NCBI RefSeq assembly: GCF_026914185.1
Contig: NC_070569.1
Location: 2,790,001-2,854,000, forward strand
Length of the DNA: 64,000 bases
Direction of reading: 5' to 3'
Origin: Puccinia triticina
Lineage: Eukaryota > Basidiomycota > Pucciniomycetes > Pucciniales > Pucciniaceae
A model generated the notes under the pieces. The model ran no database searches. It worked only from the letters and a program-made list of their open reading frames with translations, and was not told the origin of the DNA. Positions 1-9,772 of this stretch are shown here, piece by piece (the stretch's first letter is position 1; each line of letters starts with the position of its first letter). The position numbers were made by a program, and so were the translations under genes.

Positions 1-824
1 TGGATTTTCCTTCGGGTTGTTCTTCGCCCTTTGCATTCACACTGCTTCTGTGTTCTTTTCACGCTTTCTTGCTCCCTTGTCATCATCATCATCACCTATT
101 CCTTTTCATTGAGCTCTCCTACTCTCTTCTCATCCTCCTTGCTCTTAACCGTATTCACTGGTTTGAACCTTATTCTCAATTAATTTTGGCTTTCTTTCCT
201 CTGTTTGTCCTCATGTATCTGTGGGAAGCCAATAACATTTCAGCTTTAATCTTTTGACGCTCTTGTTTGCTCGGTATTCTATGGGTCTTCCGGTCACGTT
301 TTACTAGACCTTCATCTCCACTCCCCACATGCCCACATGCCCAGGTTTGTTCTCGACTACTTGCGCACAGAAGCTTCGGGTGATCTCTTTCGCCAGAGCT
401 GCCACCATGTCCAGCCGACCAATGTGATCACGGCAAAGGCAGTGCGCTGAAGGTCTTCGTTTTGCCGAATGTGTTTCAGGAGATATCCGACCGGTACATC
501 ATATGTACCATACTTGCATATATCGCCATGACCCGTTCGGACTCATTCAGTAGCTTTCAGAGTCAGGTCATGGTGGAGGTGAGCATGGGCTCGGGCTCAG
601 TCTGAGCGTGATTAATTCACCCCCACTCACACCGCCGCCCGGAACCTACCTGAACATCCACACGGCCAAAGAGACAGTGTGACACCATCGAATATTTTAA
701 ATCAGCCTCGACCACCCACCCACAGCAACTCCACATCTAAGTCCTTCCTCAACACTCTGCATCCTGCTTTTCTCATCTAAACCAAGCTCGATCAATCCTT
801 GAAGAAAGACCAATCTACACGATC
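1..824. other. Upstream region of the first aldo-keto reductase gene, no gene seen
   Basis: No open frame here has a protein-like composition. The stretch is T- and C-rich, especially in the first 250 bases, and the last 100 bases before position 825 are rich in CAC/TCC, typical of a fungal leader. I could not fix a TATA box or transcription start. It presumably holds the promoter of the gene starting at 825. Confidence 0.5.
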
Positions 825-2547
825 ATGTCTCCTCCGAAATTCCAGTGAGTAACTGGATATGTCTGGCTTCCCTTGCGAGATGTTTTGCATTCGGCTAGAC
901 ATGTTATCTTGTTTGCGCCCGCAGAGTCAAGGACATGAAGTTCAACCGACTCGGCCGCTCGGGTCTGCGTGTGCCTATCTTCTCTTGTAAGTCCAACTTT
1001 GATCGAGCAACCTACTCCGCGCGGATGGTGATTACCAGTTGGTCTCATGTGCTGTTTCTGGCGTCGGTTTGACCTTGATCGATACTAGATGGCGGGTGGT
1101 TAACCGTCGGCTCGGTGGCCACCGGCGCGGCCGTCAAAGAGCTCATGCAGATTGCTTGGGACCACGTGTGTTTCTGCTTTTTATGGCTGTTTATAGGCGC
1201 ATAGGTCACAGAGAAAACTGAACAGTTATGATACCCCATCAAATAAATTTCCACTACAGGGTTGCAGTAAGTCTGACCGACTCATACATACATAACCATC
1301 TCAGACCGATGCTAATTATCCATGTTCTATGGGTCATGAAAACATGATTAAGATTACTTTGATAATGCAGAGATCTATTCGAATGGGAATTCCGAGCTCG
1401 AGATGGGCAAGGCTCTGAAGGAGCTGGGATGGGAGCGCAGCGAATACATGGTGGCCACCAAGGTATTCTTCGGCACCGGCAATTCGGAGGAGCCCAATGC
1501 GCGGGGTCTTTCGCGGAAGCACATCATCGAGGGCGTCAAGGCTTCATTAGCTCGGCTCCAACTCAGCTATGTCGACGTAGTCCATGCCCATCGACCCGAC
1601 CCCACCGTCCCCATGCTCGAGACTGTCCGCGCTTTCGATTACCTTGTCAACAAGGGCTTCGCTTTCTACTGGGGTACCAGCGAATGGAGCGCCCAACAAA
1701 TCCAAGAAGCTGTCACCGTTGCAGAGAAGTACAACTTGGTTGCTCCGGTGGTCGAGCAGCCTCAATACTCCTGTGCGTCTTTGGACTCTTTGTTTGACAG
1801 ATATAATTGATCCTAATTGATTTTGTTCATTCGGTGAACCTCAAGTGCTTCACAGGGAACGCTTTGAGGTCGAATACGACCCAATTTTCAAGAATTTGGG
1901 ATGTAAGTATACCGCTCGGACGGAACACGATGAAAATAAGAAGAGCTGATGCATTGGATTTCGTTGAACTGATCGGGCCACAAGATGGCTCAACTATCTG
2001 GTCTCCATTGAAGAGCGGAATCCTTACAGGTACGTCACTGATTGAACACCAGCAGCAGTCAGTTGAGTGATTGATGGATGGAGATGTGTTGGTGGCCGGT
2101 TCCAATAGGAAAATACAACGACGGAATCCCGGCTGGGTCGCGAATGGATGTCAACAAAGAGTTCTTCAAGGACTCGGTGGCTCGGATGCAGGCGGAAGAA
2201 GGCCGACAGGAGATTGAGAAGGTCAAAAAATTAACCCAGTTGGCTAAAGACAAGCTCGGCTGCTCTGTCGGCCAATTAGCCCTCGCTTGGGCTGCTAGTA
2301 ACGGTCACGTCAGCACCGTCATCCTGGGCGCGACCAAACCTGAACAGTTGAAGGAAAACTTCGGGGCGTTAAAAGTCAGTCCATGGCTTCGTTTGTCTAC
2401 CACCTGAATCCCCGACTCGCGTGTTTTTGACCGATCATTCAAACTGCTTCCTTATAGATCATCGACAAATTAACGCCGGAAATCAAGAAAGATATCGAGT
2501 CGATCATGTCCAACGCCCCCACCCATCCCTCCACTTGGGGAAGATAA
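825..2547 (+). CDS. Aldo-keto reductase, voltage-gated K+ channel beta-subunit-like, cytosolic copy
   Basis: Nine exons: 825-844, 925-986, 1089-1165, 1260-1266, 1353-1772, 1846-1902, 1985-2029, 2109-2374 and 2458-2547. They sum to 1,044 nt and give 347 residues, with every junction GT-AG and in phase. The family is NAD(P)H-dependent AKR of the Kv-beta type (AKR6-like), cytosolic reductases of aldehydes and ketones. Visible: [10 protein letters not shown] near the N-terminus, SYGGW, the tetrad Asp59, Tyr64, Lys92 and His135 (the last in HAHRPDP, where animal Kv-beta has Asn), [12 protein letters not shown], a C-terminal cofactor loop with [12 protein letters not shown], and a Lys/Glu-rich end. 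The 7-nt exon 4 is needed to keep the frame through His-Gly-Cys-Asn before YFDNAE. There is no signal peptide, and length is normal for the family. A convergent, signal-peptide-bearing paralogue lies 562 bp downstream. Substrate is unknown. Confidence 0.88.
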
Positions 2548-3109
2548 AATCAGTGGCAAGCGATTCTAAAAAAACCAGCAACTCGACCACACTAGGGATT
2601 ATTACCAATCAGCAGCTCAATGAAAGACGTTCCTCATTGCTCACATAAGTCAAGAAAACATTTGTAAATCCGTTGTAGTCACTCACCACTGTCATATCTC
2701 CATCATCGTATCTTCAGTCTTCGCAGGTGTACATCTTCACCATGTTCATCATTGCTCATCTACTGTAGATACATTACCCTTATCTGAATGCACAAAATCA
2801 CACATGTTTGCCTCTTTTATTGCTCATGGAAACAAGCTGGCGCAAATGATTCTGTACACGCTAATTTCATCAATGATAAAAAATCATTCATGTGCGATTT
2901 CTTGATGTGTCGAAGAATACATCTGCAGTGGATGACCACCAATAACTATTTACTGCGTGAAATTGGGCAGCGTGACCACAACAATACAAATGCTTTCTAG
3001 ATTCTCAAGACAGGAACAGGTACCACATTTGATTGAGTTGTCTGATGGCAATATCAAGAGTATACATATAAATATATTTCTTTCTCTCATGTTTTGGAAT
3101 AGTTCACAG
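2548..3109. other. Shared 3' intergenic region between two convergent AKR genes
   Basis: AT-rich sequence of 562 bp between the two AKR stop codons. It should hold both 3' UTRs and polyadenylation signals. I see no protein-coding frame with supporting features. Confidence 0.5.
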
Positions 3110-5128
3110 CTATATAGCTTGATTATCCGCGGAAGGATGGATGGGCGCATTATCCATGATTGATTCAATTTCTTGCATGATTTCCGGCGTTAATCTCTCG
3201 ATGATCTAAGGAGAAGCAGGTGTTATGGTTGGCGGAAAAGAGCAGATCAGGAGCTGGACAAACCAAGACAAGCTGTGCTGTCAGTGTCAGAGAGGACTGA
3301 CCTTCAACGCTCCAAAGTTCTCTTTCAGCTGTTCCGGTTTAGTCGCGCCAAGGATGACGGTGCTGACATGAGGGTTACTAGCAGCCCAGGCGAGGGCCAA
3401 TTGGCCGACAGAGCAGTTGAGCTTATCTTTGGCTAGCTTAGTTAATTTCCTAACCTTCACGATGTCCTGTTGTCCTTGTGGTGACTGCAGTGCGGCCTTT
3501 TTTACCTTGACGTACTTGTGGTCTCTCTGGACGTCCATGCGCGACCCGTCCGGGATCCCGTCGTTGTATTTTCCTGTTTCCACATCCGTCAGTCAACCCC
3601 TTGGAACCACATAGGCTCAACTGATCACTGCGCCTAGGGCCTCCTAGGGCTCACTCAGTCACTTACCTGTCAGGATTCCATTATTCAATGGACCCCAAAT
3701 CGTCGACCCATCTGGTCCCATGAAACAAAAGAAGTCATCAGCTTTTCCTTGATCTCCTTTTAGGCTTCGGCCATACCCAATAACCAAATGCTTATAATGG
3801 GAAAATTAAGCCAATAGTATGGCACATTACTCACATCCCAAGTCCTTGAAGATTGGGTCGTACTCGACTTCAAACCGTTCCCTGCGAAGCACTTGAGAAT
3901 CACCGAAAAACCACCATCAGTTCGGCGGATTGATTGTATATCCTTGAAAAACATCTCTGAAACACACTAGAATATTCAGGTTGTTCAACGACCGGAGCGA
4001 TCAATCTGCAATCCTTAGCCACGGCGACAGCTTCTTGAATTTGTTGGGCGCTCCATTCGCTGGTACCCCAGTAGTGAGCGTAGCCTTTATCGACAAGGTG
4101 ATGGAACGCGCGGACAATCTCTTCCATGGGGACGTCGGGGTCGGGTCGATGGGCGTGGACAACGTCTACAAAGCTGAGCTGGAGTCGTTCCAACGAACCT
4201 TGCATGCCCTCGAGGATGTGCTTCCGCGAAAGGCCCTGCGCATTGGGCGCCTCCGAATCGCCGGTGCCGAAGAATATCTTGGTGGCCACCATGAACTCCC
4301 TCCGCTCCCATCCCAGCTCCTTTAGAGCCTTGCCGATCTCTCTCTCTGCGTTCCCGTTCGCATAGCCCTCCGCAGTGTCAAAGTAGTCTTATTTACGGTT
4401 TCCCGCACCGCGGACAATTGACCATTGCTAATCAGCATCGATCTTAGATGGCTATGTTTGTATCAGTCGGTGAGACTTACTGCAACCCTGAGGTCAGAAT
4501 GTATTTGATGGGTCCATCAAGTAGGATGCCGTTCAGTTCGCCTGATGAAGAATGTGCTTTTAGACAGTACAACAATTACGACACTTACATGATCCCAGGC
4601 AGTCTGCATTAGCTCTTTAACGGCAGCACCGGTGTTCACAGTGCCCATATTCAACGCTCCGCCATCTACATAGCATCAAAGTGGGAGAATTTGCCGGAGC
4701 AAACCAGCATAACAGATCAAGCGGCAATCCCCATCTTGTCGGCGCAACTTTCCCAATGAACCCCGCACTTACAGGAGAAGATCGGCACTTTCAGACCGGC
4801 CCGACCAAGTCGCTTGACCTTCATATCCTTTATTCTATAACGGGTTTAAACAAAACAACATGCATCCGATCCTTGCCTAGCCGAGGGGGAGGAAATGGGA
4901 CAGATGAAGCCAAAAGGATAACCCGGTCACTCACCGATATTTTGGAGTTGATTTGGTGTCGGCCCCATGATCTATTCCACTCCCAAGGCCTTCGACCCTG
5001 GCAGCTTCCGGGGCAGCAGCTACCTCGGTAACTATCTTGTTGGCTGGCATCATAGCGGCATTGGCTTGGCCAAGTATCATTAGAAATAATGGCAATCGCC
5101 ACACGGTGACGCGATCATAGCTGAACAT
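3110..5128 (-). CDS. Aldo-keto reductase paralogue with an N-terminal signal-peptide exon
   Basis: Exons in plus coordinates, 5' to 3' on minus: 5128-4935, 4834-4773, 4665-4589, 4487-4481, 4387-3968, 3891-3835, 3711-3667, 3573-3302 and 3205-3110. They sum to 1,230 nt and 409 residues. Exons 2-7 have the same lengths as the first AKR gene (62, 77, 7, 420, 57, 45). Tetrad residues are Asp117, Tyr122, Lys150 and His193. Exon 1 is 194 nt instead of 20. It reads in frame through a canonical GTGAGT donor into exon 2 and codes for a basic start, a hydrophobic stretch (LPLFLMILG) and a likely cleavage site after GQANA, followed by about 40 acidic/Ala-rich residues. It aligns with the N-terminus of the secreted protein at 15,013. 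So this reductase is predicted to enter the ER and be secreted, unlike its neighbour. The SYGGW loop is changed to SYGGA, so the substrate pocket may differ. An internal ATG at 4968 is possible but needs a weaker donor. Confidence 0.82.
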
Positions 5129-5230
5129 TGTTTCCCCCAATTCAGTGGAAGTGAAAAATTGGAATTCGAGGTCTAACGGTGATATTTAGAATGGGCAGTG
5201 GTGCACAGACTGACCCTCTGATTCATGCAC
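5129..5230 (-). promoter_or_regulatory. Leader/proximal promoter resembling that of the secreted-protein gene at 15 kb
   Basis: Read on minus, the 70 or so bases before the ATG at 5128 match the bases before the ATG at 15,013 in several blocks: an ATCACC followed by pyrimidines, a CCA with a T-run, and finally ATTTGGGG- or ATTGGGG-type sequence, GAAA, ATG. Homology thus extends upstream of the coding exon, so a promoter or leader was probably copied with it. Only the eye alignment supports this. Confidence 0.45.
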
Positions 5231-5482
5231 TTCACTCCGGCCAATGAAGGTCATATCGCTCATCAACCCGAAACAATGGAGCATCAAAGTGCCGGACAGA
5301 TTTTGAAACCTATCAGCATGTTGAGTTATTGTGCCGCAGGATTTGATACAAAGACGACTTTACGCAGGCAAGTGTGTCACAGGCAACAACAGATGTACAG
5401 TGGGTGAGCTGATATTTTCACCCTCAAGCTTTTCATCAGAACCTCAGGCAAGTGACCTGAAGTCATGGGGTTGGCTGCAGGG
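5231..5482. other. Intergenic, no feature seen
   Basis: This stretch lies between the leader of the second AKR gene and the target-site repeat of the next element. No coding or repeat structure was recognised. Confidence 0.4.
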
Positions 5483-5491
5483 GTGGAGAAT

Positions 5492-6070
5492 CTAACTTAA
5501 AAGTCCCTCTCTTTGTGGAGGGGGGACGCCGTCCCGCAGGGACCCTCCAAAGGAGGGACTTATACACTAAGTGGACCCTGCGGCCTGAGAGAATCAGGAA
5601 CTTGGCCTTTTTCAATCCTGTGTAGCTTCATCACATCACATTGTGTGATTGAGTTGTAGGGGAACAAAAGATGCAGAACATCAAGGAGAATCTTTCCACC
5701 TATTGTCCTATTTTTAGGGATATGTAATGACATTCAAATGTCTTTTTTTGCAACTTCATCTAGTTGGCTATATCCCGTATCACACATGTTGCACTGTACA
5801 GAATCTGGAATTCATGATGTTACAACTCTGATTACAGCTCAACAAGAGGAGTTGAGGATGGGAAAAAATAGTAGAAAGATAGGGACAGCTTGGGCCATCC
5901 CCAAAATGTAAACAATTTCAAAAATGGTGCAGAGGCTCATGAGGGAGAGTGATTCTAAAAAAGTCCCCACCAAAAGTCATAATTCTCTCAGGCCGCGGGG
6001 TCCATATAGCGTGTAAGTCCCTCCTTTGGAGGTCGCTTTGCTCCCCCGAGGAGGGAATTAGCTAAGTTAG
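5492..6070. mobile_element. Mutator-like MITE with 9-bp target duplication
   Basis: The ends form inverted repeats of about 100 bp. Both begin CTAACTTA and share, in opposite orientation, CCTCCAAAGGAGGGACTTA and GCGGCCTGAGAGAAT. The element is flanked by the direct repeat GTGGAGAAT at 5483-5491 and 6071-6079. A 9-bp duplication with long TIRs fits Mutator-like (MULE) elements. The 579-bp interior has no transposase frame, so it is non-autonomous. The G/C-rich stretches in both arms (GGAGGGGGGACGCC and similar) can fold back on each other. Confidence 0.75.
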
Positions 6071-6218
6071 GTGGAGAATAAGTCACCAAGAATGATTATG
6101 AAAGAAAAAAAATGAAAAAATGAACAGTGTGAAAATTTAGCAATTTAATGCAAATTGCTCAGAATCTTTATTATTTTTCAAACCAAGAAGAGGAAATCAG
6201 AGAGCACAGTATGGCATG

Positions 6219-6401
6219 TGACAGGAATGATAAAAAATGAAAAAATGAAACCATTTTCAATGATTTTTATTGGGTCAAATATATTTGGTCAAGTTGGTGT
6301 TGATTTGGCCTACAGCTACCTGAATTCTACTTCAAATTGGTGGATAACCCATTCAACCAAACTATCATTGAAAATGGTTTCATTTTTTATCATTCCTGTC
6401 A
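6219..6401. mobile_element. Short foldback MITE, 183 bp
   Basis: Inverted termini of about 40 bp begin TGACAGGAATGATAAAAAAT; the left arm has an extra 8-base A-rich insertion. CATG flanks both sides (6215-6218 and 6402-6405), perhaps the target duplication, though the palindromic end leaves the exact border open. No coding capacity. Superfamily is not assignable from a 4-bp palindromic target. Confidence 0.6.
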
Positions 6402-6806
6402 CATGGGCGGATACCCGCGCAGGTACCTGCAGATACCCACCAGGACCCTGGAAACCCCCAATGTAGGTGGGTAACCTAAATGTATGAATTTTTACATTTT
6501 TTTGCAAACTTTTAGGCACAAAATTGGTATGAATGGGGTTTGGAACCCAAAAGGGTACGCACCAAAGATGGCATTTATGTATGGATTTCTGCTGATACTC
6601 AGTTAAATCCCCTAAAACCCGCAGAACCCCGCTTACCTTTGGGGACTTTGGGCTCCCCGGGGTGATTTTGCCCCAGGCATAGGCACAAAAATGTATGAAT
6701 CAGCCAAAAAAAGCCATTCCCCGGTGCCCCCCGATGTATGAATTTTGCCAAAATCTTGGATTTTTGGTTACCCACATCTATAGGGGGTTTCCAGGGTCCT
6801 TACCCA
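6402..6806. repeat. Degenerate repeats rich in GGTACC and TACCCGC motifs
   Basis: The stretch contains motifs such as GGATACCCGCGCAGGTACC and two near-copies of a GGGTAACC/GTTTCCAGGG(T/G)CC block. The same vocabulary recurs at 7,640-7,730, 13,558-13,860 and 27,100-27,170, so it is a dispersed degenerate repeat. No gene. Confidence 0.45.
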
Positions 6807-7370
6807 CCCCTCAAAACGTGCTTACCGGTTGACTGCTGCATATGTCAGTCAACCCGGAGGCACTTCTCCTGGCAGACTGCTCTATATGGCTGTCAACTGG
6901 GAGGGAATCCTCCCGGTCAACTGCTGTATATTGCTGTCAACCGGGAGTGACTCCTCCCGGTTGACTGCTTGATATGGCTGTTGACCGGGAGGGACTTCTC
7001 CCGCTGCTTTATAATGCTGTTGTCCAGGAGGGACACATCCCAGTTGACTGCTGAATATGGCTGTCGTCCGGGAGGGATTCCTCCCGGTTGACTGGTATGT
7101 CTAGTTGTCAACCAGGAGGGATTCCTCCCGGTTGACTGGTGTGTATAGTCGTCAACCGGGAGGGATTCCTCTTGGTCAACTGGTATGTATAGTTGTCAAA
7201 CGGGAGGGATTCCTCTTGGTCAACTGGTATGTATAGTTGTCAAAAGGGAGGGATTTCTCCCGGTCAACTTCTTGATATGATTGTTGACCAGGAAGGACTC
7301 ATCCCGGTCAACTGTTGTATGTTGCTGTCAACCAGGAGGGACTCCCCCCAATCAACAGTAACATACATAG
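6807..7370. repeat. 44-bp hairpin minisatellite, about 12 copies
   Basis: Unit starts fall at about 6895, 6939, 7063, 7107, 7151, 7195, 7239, 7283 and 7327, exactly 44 bp apart in the best-preserved part. Each unit holds an inverted repeat: GTCAACCGGGAGGGA, then TCCCGGTTGAC or a variant, followed by a variable CTG(C/G)TRTATATRG(T/C)T spacer. Several units show compensating changes in both arms. Short open frames across it are by-products of the repeat and are not annotated. Confidence 0.8.
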
Positions 7371-7789
7371 ATGTTGAGGGACACCAGGGACTGAAACTGA
7401 GGGGCTACCAGTGCTCACGGGCAGGGGGCTTGACAGTGAAGATAAGGATTAGATTCAGTGAGTAAAAGAGCCAGATAGTGAGAGCCGGTAGACTGTAGTA
7501 ATGGGCTGCTTGGTAGAAGCATATCTATGTACAAGCATACGACAACTACGTACGGGCTACACCATCTCAACAATAGAATGGCTTTATATGGCTGCTGACC
7601 GCCGTGGCTCCCATACCCTAGGGTTAGCGGATACCTGTCCAAATACACGGGTACCCGCTGGATTCTGCTGGAATATCAGAAATCTGCATCCGCTGGCGGG
7701 TACCCACCAGAGCGCACGGATACCCGCAGCAGGTTTGAAGTGACCATCTCTAATGTCTGTTGGAGGTCTTGTAGTCGTGAACCCTGACA
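7371..7789. other. Non-coding, partly GGTACCCGC-type repeat
   Basis: No gene. The part at 7,640-7,735 consists of degenerate GGGTACCCGC-like motifs related to the repeats at 6.4 and 13.6 kb. Confidence 0.4.
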
Positions 7790-8070
7790 TTATTGGCTTA
7801 TCAACTACCTGAGTTTGCCTTACCTTCTAGCTGTTGTTTATTCATTATGGCATGTTTTTGTTCATTATCATCTTTTATCTCAAATCACAAGTTGGTCCTT
7901 GTATGTAGTCTACATAAACATAGCCTACAACCTGAAATCAACCTCATTGGTTCTCATCCTTCATTTTTTGTGCCACATCCTGAGCCGCATCCAGTGAGCC
8001 TTGTCATCTTCACTGCCCCATTTATTGAGCCTCCACAGTCCTGTTCTCACTTTGTTGTCTCCACTCCAAT
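7790..8070 (+). mobile_element. Fragment of a Copia-type LTR
   Basis: Positions 7,925-8,060 resemble 46,605-46,745, downstream of the Copia element: CATTGGTTCTC, then TGTGCC, CC(A/T)GAGCC(G/A)CATCC and GTCATC/GTCATT blocks in the same order. This suggests a truncated or solo LTR remnant of the same family. No coding sequence is attached. Confidence 0.4.
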
Positions 8071-8349
8071 TTTTAGTTTTAACAGAAATGGATTCAAAGG
8101 ACTCCGGGATACCACTTTGGAGTCCCTTCAAAAAGCCAGTTTGACCCAACCACAGCGTCATCTCCTTGCAGGTGGGAAATTTGAATAATCTTTGGAGTCA
8201 ATTTGGAGATCTTTGAATTTTTGCATCTGGGGTGTATTTTTGGCACCAACTGAGCTCCCAAGCAAGCCCCTGAGGCTCCTAACACCCCATATAGCAACCC
8301 GGGTGGCCCTTGAATTTGCTCCTGTGGGAGCTAAATGTCAGATAGCACC

Positions 8350-8418
8350 CGCAGTGGAGTTGCTATAAAGGCCTTAAATTTACCTCCAAAGTTTTACAAA
8401 TTTCACCTGTGAACCCCC
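8350..8418. mobile_element. Right-end remnant of the TA-target MITE family
   Basis: The order ATAAAGGCCTTAAATTT, CTCCAAAGTTTTACAAATTT, GTGAACCCCCCTA matches the right terminus of the complete element at 30,198-30,398. The left end is not recognisable. Confidence 0.5.
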
Positions 8419-8639
8419 CTACCCCTAATAAGGGGGTTCACTGTTCAGCCAATCCAAAAAAGCTTGGCTTCTTTGGATGGAATCTCCAGTGGAAATTCCT
8501 TCTGGATTTACCAACCTGTGTTTATCCAATAACAAGGTTTGAAAGATGTATATTCATCCCTGTGAGAACAGTTGCTTACAGGATGCTGTTGGTGGTGCTG
8601 TTTGCAATGGTGAAACAATCCGATACAATCCAGGTATTG

Positions 8640-8935
8640 GCCAATAAGGCGTATCATATTGTTTTTTTGATACATAAAAATTTGATACCATGTATTGTAT
8701 TGAAAAAGAGATGCAATAAACTGTATCATATTGAAAAAAAAAAAATACAGTGTAGATCCCCCAATACACAGAATATGGGACTGTATTGGCAACCCAATAC
8801 AGATGTATCGGACCATATTGGATTGTATTGGCGACCTGATACACCGTATTGGATTGGATCAGCCAACCAATACAATACTGATACAATGTATTGGGACCAA
8901 AACCAATCCAATACAGATAAATACTGATACATGTA
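8640..8935. repeat. Low-complexity CAATACAG/TGTATTGG tract
   Basis: About 300 bp made of permuted ATACAAT, CAATACAG and TGTATTGG words on both strands, including a 12-A run. Long frames on both strands across it are artefacts of the word structure. Confidence 0.65.
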
Positions 8936-9029
8936 CCAGATTGGTTGCAGCGTTGCTGTTTGGTAGCAAAAAAAATATGCTGGCCGCTGGGATCAGCATA
9001 ATGCAACCGCGCAAATAGGAGTAGAATGG

Positions 9030-9185
9030 CATCTGGGGTAGAATCAGCCAAATCTCTCAATTCTGAACTCAGAATTAGGAAGTGTATGATTGAGGGTATC
9101 TGGCTGTTCTATATGCACCCTGCATATGAGAATGAGGTGGGCATGAATATACATACACCACGGGTTGTGCTGGATGTCCATGGGA
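9030..9185. repeat. Dispersed repeat, also present inverted near 26.2 kb
   Basis: The segment with AATCAGCCAAATC, CAATTCTGAACTCAGAATT and TGATTGAGGGTATCTGGCTG recurs in inverse orientation at 26,155-26,250. Its continuation GCACCCTGCATATGAGAATG, GTGGGCATGAATATACAT recurs inverted at 24,495-24,545. It is probably part of a degraded transposon family. Confidence 0.55.
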
Positions 9186-9769
9186 CATACTTTTGGACAT
9201 TTCCCTGGACATCCAGCTCTTGCAGGGCAGGAAACATCCACAGGATATTACTCTTCATGATGGATACAGATGTCTCCCCTGGATGGTCTCCAAGCATCCG
9301 TTTGATGGTATGTAAGTTGTTGAGGGGAACTTAGGTGACACGTGACTAAGAGAGATTTGACAAGGTGTCAAGGACAAAGTCCAAGTACAGTGATTCAAAG
9401 GATAATCATCATTCAGTGAGGAAGGATAACAGTGAGGGGAACAACTAGGCTGTATACATGTATAGTATAGGCTAAGTTGTGGGTGTATAGATTAGAAGCA
9501 TACTACATAGAGGGATGCTAGTACACTATTTCAACATAAGTGTCCATTGGACATCTCCAACCATGCTTGGATTGCCAAAATTTTAGCCCAGTTGGCCCAG
9601 CAGGGCCCTGGAGGTTGCAGGGTTCTGGCGGGCATGGGCTCTGTAGCGGTACAGGGGGAGCAGGGGGGAAGCAGGTGCACGGAGCTGTGGGGAGCAAGTT
9701 GTATTTGAGCAGCCTGGGAGTTGAACACATACCCACCAGGGTGCCCATTGGCTCAGGGGAAGGGGGTGC
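9186..9769. other. Non-coding stretch
   Basis: No gene recognised. Two overlapping frames on opposite strands near 9,520-9,770 are Pro/Gly/Cys-rich, lack family features and look spurious. Confidence 0.35.
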
Positions 9770-9772
9770 TTA

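Noticed and set aside
4589..4968. Alternative start of the second AKR at the internal ATG (4968, minus)
   Set aside because: It begins MGPTPNQLQNI, but with the canonical GTGAGT donor the phase is wrong. Only a weak GTGACC donor would fit. The longer signal-peptide frame fits the strong donor exactly and is homologous to another gene.
6807..7370. CRISPR-like array
   Set aside because: The 44-bp period has no unique spacers. The whole unit is repeated and the genome is eukaryotic.
8508..9060. Frames of 100-170 codons on both strands
   Set aside because: Produced by the CAATACAG/TGTATTGG low-complexity tract.
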